A stretch of DNA of 64,000 bases, from the NCBI RefSeq assembly GCF_022788635.1, contig NZ_CP076024.1, positions 4,627,503 to 4,691,502 of the forward strand, in the 5' to 3' direction. The notes under the pieces are model-generated. The model had not been told where the DNA came from. It did no database searches and was given only the letters and a program-made list of their open reading frames with translations. A program made the position numbers and the translations under genes. Shown here piece by piece: positions 34,662-44,201 of this stretch; position 1 is the first letter of the stretch; the number at the start of each line of letters is the position of its first letter. This stretch comes from Methylobacter sp. S3L5C (GTDB taxonomy: Bacteria > Pseudomonadota > Gammaproteobacteria > Methylococcales > Methylomonadaceae).

Positions 34662-35651
34662 ATGTCACGTGTTGTTCGTTTTCATAAAACAGGTGGGCCG
34701 GAAGTTTTGCAAATCAACGACGAGCAACTGACGGCTCCCGGCGCAGGCGAGGTACAGATTGAGGTAAAGGCTATCGGTATTAATCGCGCAGAAGTCATGT
34801 TTCGCAGTGGCCAGTATCTTGAAACGCCGCAACTGCCGGCACGACTGGGCTATGAAGCTGCCGGTATTGTGGTTTCAGTCGGCGAGGGTGTTAGCGAATT
34901 TAAACCGGGTGATACAGTAAGTACCGTACCTGCTTTTTCACAGAATGATTACGGGGTTTATGGTGACTTGGTAAATGTACCTGCGACTGCGGTAGTGAAA
35001 CATCCTGCGCATTTATCCTGGCCGGAAGCTGCGGCAATATGGATGCAATATATGACGGCTTATGGCGCATTGGTTGATATTGCCGACACCAAAGCCGGCG
35101 AATATGTGCTGATTTCAGCGGCATCAAGTAGTGTGGGCGTGGCTGCGATACAAACAGCAAATCTGATCGGTGCCATTCCGGTAGCGCTGACGCGTTACAA
35201 TAGCAAGCGTGAAGCCTTGCTAAAGGCTGGTGCCAAGTACGTGATTGCCACCGAAGAGCAAGACTTGGTGGCTGAAGTGAACCGTATTACCAACGGCCAG
35301 GGTGCACGCGTCATATTTGATCCGGTGGGCGGGCCGACGATTAACAAGTTGGCAGAAGCGACTGCGCAACGCGGTATTATTTTTCAATATGGCGCGCTCA
35401 GTAGTGAGCCGACACCATTGCCGCTGTTCACGATACTTGCCAAACAACTGACGATACGCGGTTATACCTTGTTTGAAGTAAGCACAGACCCGGAACGCTT
35501 GGCACGTGCCAAGCAGTTCATTATTAAAGGACTCACTGACGGCAAGCTAAAACCTGCAGTAGCAAAGATTTTCAAGCTGGAGCAAGTGGTGGAGGCGCAT
35601 CGCTACATGGAATCCAACCAGCAAATTGGCAAAATTATTTTAGAAGTTTAA
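34662..35651 (+). CDS. Medium-chain NADPH:quinone-type oxidoreductase
   Basis: A 329-residue MDR family protein without zinc ligands. GRAEVMF-type N-terminus (GINRAEVMFRSGQYLE), RLGYEAAGIVVSVGEGVSEFKPGD, then the cofactor site ISAASSSVGVAAIQTANLIG and VIFDPVGGPTINKLAEA. The lack of the catalytic Cys/His and of the four structural Cys puts it in the quinone oxidoreductase branch. AGGAG lies before the ATG. Substrate unknown. Confidence 0.87.
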   Translation: MSRVVRFHKTGGPEVLQINDEQLTAPGAGEVQIEVKAIGINRAEVMFRSGQYLETPQLPARLGYEAAGIVVSVGEGVSEFKPGDTVSTVPAFSQNDYGVYGDLVNVPATAVVKHPAHLSWPEAAAIWMQYMTAYGALVDIADTKAGEYVLISAASSSVGVAAIQTANLIGAIPVALTRYNSKREALLKAGAKYVIATEEQDLVAEVNRITNGQGARVIFDPVGGPTINKLAEATAQRGIIFQYGALSSEPTPLPLFTILAKQLTIRGYTLFEVSTDPERLARAKQFIIKGLTDGKLKPAVAKIFKLEQVVEAHRYMESNQQIGKIILEV

Positions 35652-35713
35652 ATCCGCATTAATCTAACAATACTTATAACCTTTCAGAAATTAGACATCG
35701 ATTTAAACATTTA

Positions 35714-35743
35714 CAGATACTATCCTGCAAGGGATGGTATCTG
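35714..35743. terminator. Hairpin between convergent oxidoreductase genes
   Basis: CAGATACTATCC pairs with GGATGGTATCTG (one G-U pair) around a 6-base loop. It sits between the MDR gene and the convergent SDR gene and may end transcription from both sides. No clear T run. Confidence 0.45.
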
Positions 35744-35793
35744 TTGGCATCGAAATTATTTATCTGAAAGTCTATATACTTGCTTTCTACTTT

Positions 35794-36651
35794 CTACTTT
35801 GGAAAATCAGCTCCGCGTGAAACCGCTTCCCAAGCCAGGAACTCCTTGCGCAGTTCATCCAGCTTGGCGACAGCCCCTTCAAAGGCATCGTTGCCAAGCA
35901 GAAGATGATGCGGTGGGTTAGCGGATTCGACCGCTTCAACGATGGCTTTAACAGCGCGCAACGGATCGCCGGATTGTTTACCTGAAATTGCACGAAGCTG
36001 CTTGCGCACTAAATCGGCTGTGGCTGCATAATCATCAATATGATGTGGGCTTTCGTTCGCTGAACGGCCAGCCCAATCAGTGCGAAAACCGCTCGGTTCG
36101 ACCAGCATCACTTTAATACCCAATGGTTCTACCTCCTGCCAAAGTGCTTCGGACAAACCTTCTACCGCATATTTCGTGGCGTTGTAGTAGCCCAGCGAAG
36201 GAAACGATTTCAGCCCACCAATGGAAGACAAATTGACGATAAAGCCTTGTCTGCGTTTGCGCATGCTTGGCAGCGCCACATGAATCATCCGGCTTAAACC
36301 GAAGACATTGATATCGAACATTCTGCGTACCTGATCCTCTTCGCTTTCTTCCACCGCAGCAAAATAGCCGATACCAGCGTTGTTGACGAGTACATCAATA
36401 CGCCCAAATTTATCTTCTGCCGCTTTAATCGCCGCCTCTGCTTGCAGATGATCGGTTACATCAAGCTTGAGTATCAAAGCGTCACCTTTGCTTGCCAAGT
36501 CTTTAACAGACTCGGGATCGCGCGCCGTCACCACGGTGCGGTAACCCAATTCAAGTACATGGCTGGCGAGTGCCCGACCAAAACCGGTTGAGCAACCGGT
36601 AATAAACCAAACGGGATTTTCAGTTATCGTTGAAGTGCTATTTGTTGTCAT
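35794..36651 (-). CDS. Short-chain dehydrogenase/reductase
   Basis: A 285-residue classical SDR. The NAD(P) site is WFITGCSTGFGRALA (TGxxxGxG), NNAGIGYF is present, and the catalytic YYNATKYAVEG (YxxxK) follows SSIGG. The long C-terminal tail after residue 200 is like plant/bacterial retinol-type SDRs. It lies 39 bases downstream of the aldehyde dehydrogenase gene on the same strand, so the three minus-strand dehydrogenase genes may be co-transcribed. Confidence 0.88.
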   Translation of the reverse strand: MTTNSTSTITENPVWFITGCSTGFGRALASHVLELGYRTVVTARDPESVKDLASKGDALILKLDVTDHLQAEAAIKAAEDKFGRIDVLVNNAGIGYFAAVEESEEDQVRRMFDINVFGLSRMIHVALPSMRKRRQGFIVNLSSIGGLKSFPSLGYYNATKYAVEGLSEALWQEVEPLGIKVMLVEPSGFRTDWAGRSANESPHHIDDYAATADLVRKQLRAISGKQSGDPLRAVKAIVEAVESANPPHHLLLGNDAFEGAVAKLDELRKEFLAWEAVSRGADFPK

Positions 36652-36690
36652 TATTGTATCTCTTGAGTTGATTATGGTTACCGGTTTTTG

Positions 36691-38073
36691 TTAGAGCGAG
36701 GCGTCAATAGACGCAATACGTACCAGCTTTTTGTTCACAAACTCATGGATACCTAAGCTGGAGAGCTCTCGTCCGTAACCTGAGTTCTTGATACCTCCAA
36801 AGGGCAGATCAGGACTTGTCCAGGTTGGCTGATTTATAAATACCATGCCGCTATTGATAAGACTGGCTACGCGTTTGGCACGGGCAATATCTTGGGTAAA
36901 TACCGAGCCGCCCAAACCAAAATCCGAATCGTTGGCCAACGCTATAGCTTCTTCCTCGTTCTTGACCTTGAAGAAAAGCGCGACGGGTCCGAACAGCTCT
37001 TCCCTGAAGGCTGAATTAGTCGGTTTAATGTTGGTCAGGATCGTTGGTTGCAGGAAATAACCCGGGCGATCAATTCGTTTGCCACCTGTCACAAGGGTTG
37101 CGCCATCGGCAACGGCGCGTTCTATCTGATCCAAAAGCTGTATCAGGGCCGATTCAGTAGACAACGGGCCTAAATTTGTCGCTGAATCCATAGGATCTCC
37201 GGGTTTAAGGGACTCCAGAGCCGCCTGAAATTTTTCGAGAAAGCGCTCAGCCAGAGCTTCGACGACGATGAAGCGTTTGGCGGCGATGCAGCACTGTCCG
37301 GTGTTATTCATTTTGGCCCAAACCGCCCAAGCAACTGTTTTATCAAGATCAGCATCTTCCAATACAATGAAAGCGTCATTGCCGCCTAATTCCATTGTTG
37401 ATTTCTTGAGATTTTGTCCGGCTCTCCCGGCAACACTTTTTCCGGCTTCCAAACTACCGGTCAGTGCAACGCCCTTAATTCTGGGATCGTCAATTACGCG
37501 GGCAACCTGTTCGTGCGAAATTTGCAGATTAGTATAGGTGCCAACCGGCGCACCCGCTTCCAGCCAAAGCTTCTCAAAAGCAATGGCACATTGCGGAACA
37601 CATCCTGCATGTTTCACCATGACAACATTACCCGCCATCAGATTGGGCGCAGCAAAACGTGCGATTTGATAGTAGGGAAAGTTCCAGGGTTGAACACCGA
37701 AGAGAACACCGAAGGGAGCACTTTCAATGGTTGCTTCGCCTGAATTTGGTTCCAGCTGTTCTGTTGCCAAAAAACGCTCGGCGTTTTCAGCATAATAGTC
37801 GAGAATGTCAGCGCTGAGCAGAACTTCGCCCCTGGCTTGGTCGATAAGTTTGCCCATTTCTTGCGTGACCGGACGGGCAAACTCTTCAATTCGTTCGCGC
37901 ATAATAGCGGCGGCTTTTGCAACAATAGTTGCCCGCTCCATAAAGCTTGTATGCTGCCAAGACTTAAAACAAGATTCGGCGTTTTCCAGCGATGTTTCAA
38001 GTTGTTGGTCAGTGAGTTCGTCGAAGGTCTTTAGAAGTTTGCCATCGAAGGGATTAATGCTTTGGTAAGCCAT
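36691..38073 (-). CDS. NAD(P)-dependent aldehyde (succinate-semialdehyde-type) dehydrogenase
   Basis: A 460-residue ALDH. Visible residues are PWNFPYYQ (cofactor loop), general base Glu228 in STMELGGND, and nucleophile Cys in NNTGQCCIAAKRF (Cys262). EELFGPVA and PFGGIKNSGYGRE are the C-terminal family motifs. The short N-terminus and the sequence SINPFDGKLL fit the SSADH/GabD-like branch. It oxidises an aldehyde to the acid. Neighbours suggest a general alcohol-to-acid route with the adjacent zinc alcohol dehydrogenase. Confidence 0.9.
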   Translation of the reverse strand: MAYQSINPFDGKLLKTFDELTDQQLETSLENAESCFKSWQHTSFMERATIVAKAAAIMRERIEEFARPVTQEMGKLIDQARGEVLLSADILDYYAENAERFLATEQLEPNSGEATIESAPFGVLFGVQPWNFPYYQIARFAAPNLMAGNVVMVKHAGCVPQCAIAFEKLWLEAGAPVGTYTNLQISHEQVARVIDDPRIKGVALTGSLEAGKSVAGRAGQNLKKSTMELGGNDAFIVLEDADLDKTVAWAVWAKMNNTGQCCIAAKRFIVVEALAERFLEKFQAALESLKPGDPMDSATNLGPLSTESALIQLLDQIERAVADGATLVTGGKRIDRPGYFLQPTILTNIKPTNSAFREELFGPVALFFKVKNEEEAIALANDSDFGLGGSVFTQDIARAKRVASLINSGMVFINQPTWTSPDLPFGGIKNSGYGRELSSLGIHEFVNKKLVRIASIDASL

Positions 38074-38131
38074 GGAATCGTCCTTTTATTGTGTTGTCTA
38101 TAAATGCCGAAAAAAGTCGGCGTCTTTGTTG

Positions 38132-39169
38132 TTAAGCCTCGATAATTACTTTAAGTGCTTTTGTGTTTGCCGCTTGCGCAAAAGTCTCGTAAGCGTCAAG
38201 AATGTTATCGAGTTTGAAATGATGGGTAATCAGTAACTTGGGATCGATTTTTTTAGCTCCCACTACATTGAGCAGCATGGGTGTACTAACGGTGTCGACC
38301 AGTTGTGTAGTAATGGTTACATTACGATCCCACAGGTTTTCCAGATGGAGATCCACTTTTGTTCCGTGTACTCCGGCGTTGGCAATAATGCCGCCTGGCG
38401 CAATAATGGTTGTGCATAACTCGAAGGTGGCTGGAATGCCAACCGCTTCGATGGCGGTATCGACACCACGATCATCGGTTATCTTCATAACGGTTTCCAA
38501 GGCTTTGCCATCAGCGCTATTAATTACTGAGGTTGCACCGAAGCGTTTTGCGACGGCCAGGCGATTATCGTCGAGATCTATCACGATAATCTCGGCTGGC
38601 GAATAAAATTGCGCGGTAAGTAAGGCCGCCAGCCCGACAGGTCCGGCACCAATTATTGCTACAGTGCTGCCCGGCTGAACTTTACCGTTTAACACGCCGC
38701 ACTCAAATCCTGTTGGCAGAATGTCACTTAACATGACCAGAGCTTCTTCGTCGGCACCCTCTGGAATGCGATAGAGACTGGTGTCTGCATAGGGAATGCG
38801 GACAAATTCGGCTTGTGTTCCGTCGATGGTATTGCCAAGTATCCAGCCGCCGGTAGTGCAGTGAGAGTACATTTTTTTTCGGCAATAAGTACATTTGCCA
38901 CAGGCACTGATGCAAGAGATTAGCACCCGGTCTCCAGGCTTGAAAGTGGTGACAGCTGACCCGATCTGGTCAATAACACCAACGCCTTCATGGCCAAGGA
39001 TACGACCAGGCTGACAACTCGGTACATCACCCTTGAGGATGTGCAGGTCAGTACCGCAAATAGTTGTTTTGGTAATAGTGACAATCGCATCAGTAGGTGC
39101 GGTGATTTCCGGTTTTGACCGGTTTTCCAGAACTTTTTCCCCAGGTCCTTTATAAACGAGAGCTTTCAT
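38132..39169 (-). CDS. Zinc-dependent alcohol dehydrogenase
   Basis: A 345-residue MDR alcohol dehydrogenase. Catalytic zinc ligands are Cys38 in CGTDLH and His60/Glu61 in LGHEGVG. Structural zinc ligands are CGKCTYCRKKMYSHC (Cys90, 93, 96, 104). The Rossmann motif is AIIGAGPVGLAA. I start at 39169, because AGGAAG lies about 9 bases upstream and MKALVYKGPG is the family start; the frame extends further upstream to 39289 but that part looks non-coding. Likely works with the aldehyde dehydrogenase downstream. Confidence 0.9.
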   Translation of the reverse strand: MKALVYKGPGEKVLENRSKPEITAPTDAIVTITKTTICGTDLHILKGDVPSCQPGRILGHEGVGVIDQIGSAVTTFKPGDRVLISCISACGKCTYCRKKMYSHCTTGGWILGNTIDGTQAEFVRIPYADTSLYRIPEGADEEALVMLSDILPTGFECGVLNGKVQPGSTVAIIGAGPVGLAALLTAQFYSPAEIIVIDLDDNRLAVAKRFGATSVINSADGKALETVMKITDDRGVDTAIEAVGIPATFELCTTIIAPGGIIANAGVHGTKVDLHLENLWDRNVTITTQLVDTVSTPMLLNVVGAKKIDPKLLITHHFKLDNILDAYETFAQAANTKALKVIIEA

Positions 39170-39582
39170 AGATGGCTTCCTTAGGTTTTTGTCAATTAGG
39201 CCCGGCAAGCCAAATGTAGCATGGTCGAGCAGAAGTAGTGGTAAACAGCATATAACACTACTAGTGAGTTGATCTGTGCGGAAGAACACATAATGACCAT
39301 ATCAGGTAAGTTCTTTATGCTCAGAAAATTGAACGTAATAAAATCAAATAAGTGGCAAAACCATCGAAAAAAAAAATTTCATTCAGAGCGTGATAACGTT
39401 TAAGTTTTCTAAAATTTATCCGTTCTGGCAAGTACGTTAGAGTGGTTAGCAAGATGAGTAGGAACTTACGCTTAAATTTGGTTATGCTGGATATTTGTTG
39501 CAAAATGGATTCTATGCATTGCATAAAAGCCTTGGGCGTATCGGGTTATTATCGTCGCTGACTACATCTTCAAATACTGGGA

Positions 39583-39736
39583 GGCTGTCCGGGAATAGGA
39601 GTCGTAGCGAGTGGAAGCCATTTTGAGTCAAATCTTTGGATCATTTAACGCAAATAGAGGTTCCATTCAACGAAAATGAGCAGAAAATCTGGCTAAAACA
39701 ACTTTTCCGCAGTCGATTTTCTATTCACGGGCAGTC
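39583..39736. repeat. MITE-like 154-bp repeat, copy A
   Basis: Begins GGCTGTCCGGGAATAG and ends in CACGGGCAGTC, so the ends are inverted copies of GACTGYCCG. The reverse complement aligns over its whole length with copy B at 46932-47085, with a shared core TTTTCTGCTCATTTTCGTT. It carries no ORF. The rest of 39170-39890 shows no gene. Confidence 0.7.
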
Positions 39737-39891
39737 TCCTGGGAACCGCTTTATCTTGGCTTTAGCTCCTCTGCAATAAATAATTAATTCTTTATTGGGA
39801 TTCCCGGATACTCAAACTATAATTTGCTTTCATCATATAATTCTGAGTATTTTCAAACTACAGTTACCTTTTATGAATAACGTAAACGGAG

Positions 39892-40600
39892 TTGTCAAGC
39901 ATTAACCCGCACGAACTGAACAATGCCGTCGAGTTTTCTATAGTCGCTGATAGACCATTGGAAAGAGATCTGGATCATACGGGGTTTAATAAACCTGGCC
40001 CAAAGTTTCTTGGTTTGCGTTTGGCAGCACTGGATCTGATGTTATTCCGTCATCCATCCCGCTCATGCCGGCGACTTGGATTTTCTGCGGCTGGGTCAGG
40101 CCAAGTTCGCTGTTATTAGCCTGGCAACTTCCTCGGTAATGGCAGCGACTATCGCCAACCGAGTTTTATACGTCGATGATAGCCTGGTTTCCTTCAGTTT
40201 ATGATGGTAGTAACGAATGTCCTCATTTTTCTGGGGGCACTGATGGTATTCAAGTCCAAATTTGGGAAAGTAAAACACAAAGGTTTGCAGGAATACGATG
40301 TATTGGCGACGACGTTACATACCAGCCTTTGATAAAAAATGGCTGCGCAGCGACAATGGGCAAAACGAACCTTGGCTGGGTACGGAGGTATACAATCCGT
40401 GGCAAATTTGTCGACCAGCGTTGAAAATATTTACAACATGAAAGCATTTTCCTTTGATCCGGGCATGTTAAAAGGGCTTGTTGCCCGTCAACTTTTACAT
40501 TCCCCTCATCAACCTGAAACCCTCGCTCCGCTCTCACTTTGGAGAAGGAGCTTTAGGACTTGTGTAGATAACTATGCTCTGGAGACTACCATCATGCCAC
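39892..40600 (+). pseudogene. Decayed gene for a multi-pass membrane protein
   Basis: Pieces of one protein appear in different forward frames. In order they are GDLDFLRLGQAKFAVISLAT with ATIANRVLYVDDSLVSF (from about 40060), VLIFLGALMVFKSKFGKVKH with GLQEYDVLAT (from about 40215), FDKKWLRSDNGQNEPWLG (about 40329), and IQSVANLSTSVENIYNMKAF (about 40391). This order and the wording (RLGQAKFA, DKKWLR, IQSLADL-like) match a hypothetical bacterial membrane protein type I recall. At least three frameshifts or stops break it. The upstream piece ADRPLERDLDHTGFNKPGPK may be its earlier part. No function is known. Confidence 0.5.
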
Positions 40601-40665
40601 GGAAACTAAAACTAATTATATCCATCCTGTCGTAAGCCCTGTTTCATCCAATTGGAGACTTATTA

Positions 40666-42156
40666 ATGAATACTGATAAAACTAAATCATCAGATAAGGT
40701 TGCCTGTATCAAGTCAGACAAAGAGGCAACAGATACCCTGGTATGGGCGGCGGTTCATGAGGGGATTGTCGATCCGACGAAACAACTGATTAAATGCGAT
40801 TTTCGTGACGCTGGTGAACCTTGGAATAAACGTCGTGAATTTGGTAAAGCCCTGCGTGCGAAAACGCCTAGAGAAAGCCATGCCGATTGGCAACCGGCCG
40901 CAGATCGCTCTGATCCTGTAGATATTGTCATAGCGACTAATGAAGGCCGTCAGGCGCATCTAATTCCCCTACGCATGAGTAGAATGGCGGCATCACCGTT
41001 CACTTTCTTGCGTGGATCGGTTGCAATAATGGCCAGGGATCTTGCCGGAACACCCTTCACTGGAGTGAATGTGGTGATGAACGGAGACGCGCATATCAAC
41101 AATTTCGGACTATACGGCACCCCGCAGCGGGATGTAGTTCTCTATCTTAACGATTTTGATGAGGTTACCATCGGCCCCTGGGAATGGGATCTGAAACGGC
41201 TTATTACCAGCATTAATGTACTGGGCAGGGAAAACGGTCTGAATCGACGCGAGCGGCGTCTTGCTGTTAGCGGTTGCGTGGCCGGCTATCGCCAGAAAAT
41301 GGCAACACTCCAGGATATGGGAGTGCTTGATCTCTGGTACCTCCATAATGTGGTCGATCGCCTTGATCCGAAACTTGTAAAGGTCGACTCAAAGTCGGGT
41401 GCAATCATAAAAAAAGCCGTCGAAAAGGCTCGCAAACAGCATAACGCCAGTTTGCTGGGCAAAGTCGCTGAAAGAGCCGTTAACGGTGCCTGGCGTTTTA
41501 AGGTAGATGCTCCAGAGCTAACAAGTGTAGACGAGGAAACCAAGGAAAAAATCATTGATGCCCTCAATGTTTATTCCACCACAGTAGCTCCAGAGCGCCG
41601 CTTTATGCTCCACCGTTATCATGTCGCGGACGTGGCACATCGCGTTGTAGGTGTCGGCAGTGTGGGCACCCGTGCCTATCTGGTATTGCTGTTTGGTAAT
41701 GGCGACCACGATCCCATTTTCCTTCAGGTCAAAGAAGCCCTACCGCCCGCTCATGCGCCCTATCTGCCAGCGTTGCCAGAGACATTCGCCCACGATGGCC
41801 TACGCGTCATTTTAGGGCAAAGGGTTCTGCAAGCCTCGGGTGATCCACTGCTAGGCTGGACCACTATTGATGACAGGCCATTTTATGTACGGCAAATGAA
41901 AAACATGAAAGGCTCTATCCCGATGGAGTGGCTTTCCGGCACACCCTTTAATTTCTTTTCCAGAGGAGCGGGTATTCTATTGGCCCGCGCCCACGCACGA
42001 ACCGGCGATGCAGCAGTTATCGCAGGATACTGCGGAAGCTCGGACGTATTGGACGAAGCACTTGCCGATTGGGCCGAGGCTTATGGTGATCAGACTGTCA
42101 ATGACCACAAGGCATTATTGAAAGCAATTGAATCTGGATGGGTCATAGCCCGGTAA
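40666..42156 (+). CDS. DUF2252 family protein
   Basis: A 496-residue protein. RTPRESHADWQPAADRSDPVD, PLRMSRMAASPFTFLRGSVAIMARDL, GDAHINNFGLYGTPQRDVVL, NDFDEVTIGPWEWDLKRLI and QMKNMKGSIPMEWL follow the DUF2252 order. The GDAHxxNFG and NDFDE motifs look like a kinase-type (aminoglycoside phosphotransferase-like) active site, but the biochemical function of the family is not established. GGAG lies before the ATG. Length is normal. It precedes an MscS gene by 33 bases. Confidence 0.88.
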   Translation: MNTDKTKSSDKVACIKSDKEATDTLVWAAVHEGIVDPTKQLIKCDFRDAGEPWNKRREFGKALRAKTPRESHADWQPAADRSDPVDIVIATNEGRQAHLIPLRMSRMAASPFTFLRGSVAIMARDLAGTPFTGVNVVMNGDAHINNFGLYGTPQRDVVLYLNDFDEVTIGPWEWDLKRLITSINVLGRENGLNRRERRLAVSGCVAGYRQKMATLQDMGVLDLWYLHNVVDRLDPKLVKVDSKSGAIIKKAVEKARKQHNASLLGKVAERAVNGAWRFKVDAPELTSVDEETKEKIIDALNVYSTTVAPERRFMLHRYHVADVAHRVVGVGSVGTRAYLVLLFGNGDHDPIFLQVKEALPPAHAPYLPALPETFAHDGLRVILGQRVLQASGDPLLGWTTIDDRPFYVRQMKNMKGSIPMEWLSGTPFNFFSRGAGILLARAHARTGDAAVIAGYCGSSDVLDEALADWAEAYGDQTVNDHKALLKAIESGWVIAR

Positions 42157-42189
42157 AGGTAGACTATTTTGTTATTAGTGAGGTGAGTT

Positions 42190-43965
42190 GTGAATAAAGA
42201 GTTACGCCGATTAATTAGTTACTGGTTGTGGGCATTGTCCATGCTGTTCATTTCTTTCGTGAATGCAGGAGCTATCTTTATATCTGTCGATTTAATCCAA
42301 ACAATAAAAAAAACCAGACTGTCTTTTATCCATTTTTTATTTTCGCTTGCATTACTGAGCGGCGTAGCCTGGACAATACCTGCTTGTGCACAAGCCGCTC
42401 AGACTGGCGACTTGACCATGATTTCAGCACAAGCGAAGGAAGATTCGACTGAAGCCTTATCAGTTAATTTTATGAATCGACATATCTTTACGATTCGTTC
42501 GGGAGTTTTTGGCTTTACTCAAGAGGAACGAGCGCAAGGCATCAGTAACCGTATAAAAATGGCCATGGAAAAAGGGGGTGACGATCATGTATCGATTCGT
42601 TCCACACCCGAAGGTGGCCGATTTGTCGAGCTTAATGGTATGGCGGTATTTCAAATCAGACCTGTTGATCTTGATCCTGTTACAGGTGAAGCGGTAGATG
42701 AAGCTGTCAAAAATGCTGCACAGAACCTTAAGATGGCTGTGCATGATGCCAGGGAACAGAGCAATACTCATGTCATGCTCAAAGGCATTGGATTTGCAGT
42801 ATTCGCAAGTATATTTTTCTATCTGGTTTGGAGGCTAATCTTTTGGGGAGAAAATAAAATAATTAGCCGCTTACAAAAATGGATACAAGCCTGGGAAGCC
42901 AAATTGGCAATAGCTATTCATCCACAACAAGTGTTCAATGTTCTGGGTTTTTTAGTACATTTTGCTAAATGGGTATTAGTGATGATAGCGAGTTACCAAT
43001 GGGCAACATTTTGTCTACGCAGGTTTCCCTATACCAGACCCTGGGGCGAAAAACTACAAAGCTACCTGATGGACACTATTGGGGGAATCCTGTCGGCTAT
43101 CGTAAGTGCTCTGCCTGGTCTTTTAGTAGTTTTTCTTATTGTGTTACTCACCCGCTTCACATCGCGATTGTTAAAAGCATTCTTTGCCAAGATTGAATCA
43201 GGGGCAGTCACCGTTTCGTGGATGGCCCAAGAGACAGCCAAACCGACGCGCAAGCTCTCTCAGGCATTACTTTGGCTGTTTGCTTTTGCTATGGCCTATC
43301 CCTATTTTCCGGGTAGTAATACTGATGCATTCAAGGGTTTGAGTGTTTTAGTCGGTATCATGCTTTCGATAGGGGGTTCCGGTGTTGTAGGGCAAGCGGC
43401 GAGTGGATTGATCATGATTTATTCCCGGGTTTTACGTGAGGGGGAGTACGTTAAAATAGGCGAGATTGAGGGCTTGGTCACCACGGTGGGTATTTTTTCG
43501 ACCAAGGTTAGAACATCCAGTGGCGAAGAAGTTAATATACCCAATTCATTGATTGGCAGTTCGGCGACATTTAATTCATCCCGATTGGCCGAGGGCAGAG
43601 GCTTGGTCGTACACACTACCGTAACAATAGGATACAACACGCCTTGGCGACAAGTTCACGCCATGTTGATGCAAGCCGCCCAGAGTACCTCCGGGCTTCG
43701 TTCCGAGCCTAAACCATTTGTATCGCAGACTGCACTTTCTGACTTCTATGTCGAATATCGGCTCTGTGTACAGGTTGATCGCCCCGAAATTCGCCGAATT
43801 ACGCTGACGACGCTGCATGCCAATATTCAGGACGTGTTCAACGAATTCGGTGTGCAGATCATGTCGCCTCACTATGAAAACGATCCATTGGAGAAAGTCT
43901 GGGTGCCCAAGGAGCAATGGTTTGAAGCACCTGCGGAAGATGGCAAGCATGGCGAATCAATTTAG
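42190..43965 (+). CDS. Mechanosensitive channel, MscS family
   Basis: A 591-residue membrane protein. It uses a GTG start with GAGGTGAG upstream. Two N-terminal hydrophobic segments (residues about 12-35 and 43-62) are followed by a periplasmic part, then membrane helices near 193-211, 255-275, 302-325 and 360-380. The pore helix region GIMLSIGGSGVVGQAASGLIM and the cytoplasmic MscS domain with EGLVTTVGIFSTKVRT and VNIPNSLIGSS are clear. The channel opens on membrane tension at hypo-osmotic shock. Length is between MscS and MscK types. Confidence 0.9.
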   Translation: MNKELRRLISYWLWALSMLFISFVNAGAIFISVDLIQTIKKTRLSFIHFLFSLALLSGVAWTIPACAQAAQTGDLTMISAQAKEDSTEALSVNFMNRHIFTIRSGVFGFTQEERAQGISNRIKMAMEKGGDDHVSIRSTPEGGRFVELNGMAVFQIRPVDLDPVTGEAVDEAVKNAAQNLKMAVHDAREQSNTHVMLKGIGFAVFASIFFYLVWRLIFWGENKIISRLQKWIQAWEAKLAIAIHPQQVFNVLGFLVHFAKWVLVMIASYQWATFCLRRFPYTRPWGEKLQSYLMDTIGGILSAIVSALPGLLVVFLIVLLTRFTSRLLKAFFAKIESGAVTVSWMAQETAKPTRKLSQALLWLFAFAMAYPYFPGSNTDAFKGLSVLVGIMLSIGGSGVVGQAASGLIMIYSRVLREGEYVKIGEIEGLVTTVGIFSTKVRTSSGEEVNIPNSLIGSSATFNSSRLAEGRGLVVHTTVTIGYNTPWRQVHAMLMQAAQSTSGLRSEPKPFVSQTALSDFYVEYRLCVQVDRPEIRRITLTTLHANIQDVFNEFGVQIMSPHYENDPLEKVWVPKEQWFEAPAEDGKHGESI

Positions 43966-44201
43966 GGGGTAAGATTATTTCTGGGAACAGTCTTAGCCTT
44001 ATCAATATCAGCACTTTCGTTACCTCTTCAGCAGAAATCAGTCTGAGGCTAGAATCACCTCAAAGGCTGATATATTCATGGTGTTGGTTATACGCTACGT
44101 GGTGGCACTACGTTGTTATAATAAAGATTTTCTTGGTTATAGTAATACTGCCACGCTGAATTTCATGGAATATAAATTATGTATTTTAAAAGGCTAATAT
44201 T

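Noticed and set aside
38238-38606. 122-residue plus-strand ORF inside the alcohol dehydrogenase region
   Set aside because: It is antisense to a fully conserved gene.
39170-39289. Upstream extension of the alcohol dehydrogenase (40 extra residues)
   Set aside because: The family starts at MKALVYKGPG, and AGGAAG lies before that ATG; the extension has no conserved content.
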